From: Acidobacteriota bacterium
GTDB taxonomy: Bacteria; Acidobacteriota; Terriglobia; 20CM-2-55-15
NCBI GenBank assembly: GCA_003223895.1
Contig: QHXD01000187.1
Coordinates: 1 to 6,527, forward strand
Length of the DNA: 6,527 nucleotides
Direction of reading: 5' to 3'
Of the stretch, positions 5,907 to 6,527 are shown piece after piece; positions within the stretch are counted from its first letter, which is position 1, and each line of letters begins with the position of its first letter. The translations under genes were made by a program, and so were the position numbers. The notes under the pieces are model-generated. The model ran no database searches and was not told where the DNA came from. It was given only the letters and a program-made list of their open reading frames with translations.

Positions 5907-6527
5907 ATGAATCGCGTCATCCACATCACATCTCGAGTTGTGCTGCAACGGTGGCTGATCGGAATTGCCGTCCTGCTGGTCATCGCACTTCCGTTTCTCT
6001 ACTCTGCGATCGTTGTGCCGCTTTCCCCGGGGGAGCAGGCGCAGGTCTCCGTGGCAATGATCGCCCTGGCGCTGCTGGTCGCCTTCAAGCGTTTCATGCG
6101 CCCGCTGATCGTTTTTCTAAGTTGCTTTGCTTCGATGCGCTACTTTTTCTGGCGCGTCAGTTCCACAATCAACCTCGATTCCAGCGCGGACGCGACTGTT
6201 TCACTGTTGCTTCTGGTGGCGGAAATCTACGGCCTTCTGATTTTGTTCCTCGGTTACTTTCAAACCATTGAGGTGCACAAACGCACACCGCTCACGCCCA
6301 GGACGCTTCCCGCGGTCGATATTTTCATTCCGACCTATAACGAATCCGTCGATATCGTTCGCCGGACCGTCATCGGCGCGCGAGCCATCGATTACCCTTA
6401 CACGACCGTTTACGTTCTCGACGATGGGCGCCGGCCGGCAATTCAGATCATGGCGGAGAGCCTGGGCGCAGTGTACGTCAGCCGCCCGGACAATCACCAT
6501 GCCAAAGCCGGCAACCTGAACCATGCG
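5907..6527 (+). CDS. bcsA: Cellulose synthase catalytic subunit BcsA, N-terminal part (cut by right edge)
   Basis: The frame from ATG 5907 is open for exactly 207 codons to the right edge. BcsA is an inner-membrane family 2 glycosyltransferase that polymerises UDP-glucose into beta-1,4-glucan and passes the chain through its own membrane channel. About four hydrophobic segments precede the catalytic domain: roughly 16-37, 47-60, 66-81 and 97-118. The catalytic domain then starts with VDIFIPTYNES (137-147), followed by VYVLDDGRRP (168-177), where D172/D173 correspond to the first conserved Asp pair that contacts UDP, and by RPDNHHAKAGNLNHA (193-207), matching the HAKAGN(I/L)N motif. The later DxD, TED and QxxRW motifs and the PilZ c-di-GMP domain would lie beyond the window and cannot be confirmed. 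The start is only 8 bases after the barrel stop with a weak ribosome-binding site, suggesting translational coupling. A related GT2 beta-glucan synthase remains possible. Confidence 0.92.
   Translation, partial: MNRVIHITSRVVLQRWLIGIAVLLVIALPFLYSAIVVPLSPGEQAQVSVAMIALALLVAFKRFMRPLIVFLSCFASMRYFFWRVSSTINLDSSADATVSLLLLVAEIYGLLILFLGYFQTIEVHKRTPLTPRTLPAVDIFIPTYNESVDIVRRTVIGARAIDYPYTTVYVLDDGRRPAIQIMAESLGAVYVSRPDNHHAKAGNLNHA

Noticed and set aside
5951..6271. Plus-strand open frame of 106 codons inside bcsA
   Set aside because: It is a different frame of the region where the bcsA frame gives transmembrane helices and the glycosyltransferase start; the alternative reads as a meaningless Arg/Cys-rich protein.

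Overview
The window looks like a chromosomal segment of a moderately GC-rich Gram-negative bacterium. An outer-membrane beta-barrel, a TonB C-terminal-domain protein and exported proteins with signal peptides all imply two membranes. Several families here (short exported lipocalin-like proteins, small stand-alone TonB_C proteins, exported SMP-30-type propellers) are familiar from Acidobacteriota of the Solibacter/Bryobacter type. That placement is inferred from protein style, not from a marker gene. No rRNA, tRNA, CRISPR array, insertion sequence or phage gene is visible, and no intergenic gap exceeds about 105 bases.

Left part (1-1571): a minus-strand gene for a small exported protein is cut by the left edge with only a few residues probably missing. 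It diverges from a plus-strand gene for an exported SMP-30/gluconolactonase-like beta-propeller. The 105-base gap between them holds strong Shine-Dalgarno sequences for both and weak promoter-like hexamers on both strands.

Middle (1572-2791): a TetR-family regulator is followed, 23 bases later, by a small DUF6010-like membrane protein. Just upstream of the regulator lies a near-perfect 22-bp inverted repeat overlapping an extended -10 element. This looks like an autoregulated two-gene unit in which the regulator controls itself and the membrane protein.

Next (2792-3298, minus): a short protein ending in a TonB C-terminal domain, convergent with the membrane protein and divergent from the operon on its other side. 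It has no recognisable export signal.

Right part (3402-6527): the start of a cellulose (bcs-type) operon, all on the plus strand and tightly spaced. The order is an inner-membrane-anchored TPR protein, an exported BcsC-type outer-membrane barrel, and the first 207 residues of the cellulose synthase catalytic subunit BcsA. In the textbook system the periplasmic TPR scaffold and the barrel form one polypeptide, BcsC; here they are two genes placed ahead of bcsA. BcsA would polymerise and translocate glucan across the inner membrane, the TPR protein would bridge the periplasm, and the barrel would let the chain out. BcsB and any c-di-GMP-binding PilZ domain would lie beyond the right edge.

I see no clearly new system. 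The best candidates for a second look are the split BcsC export module and the TetR/DUF6010 unit with its operator.
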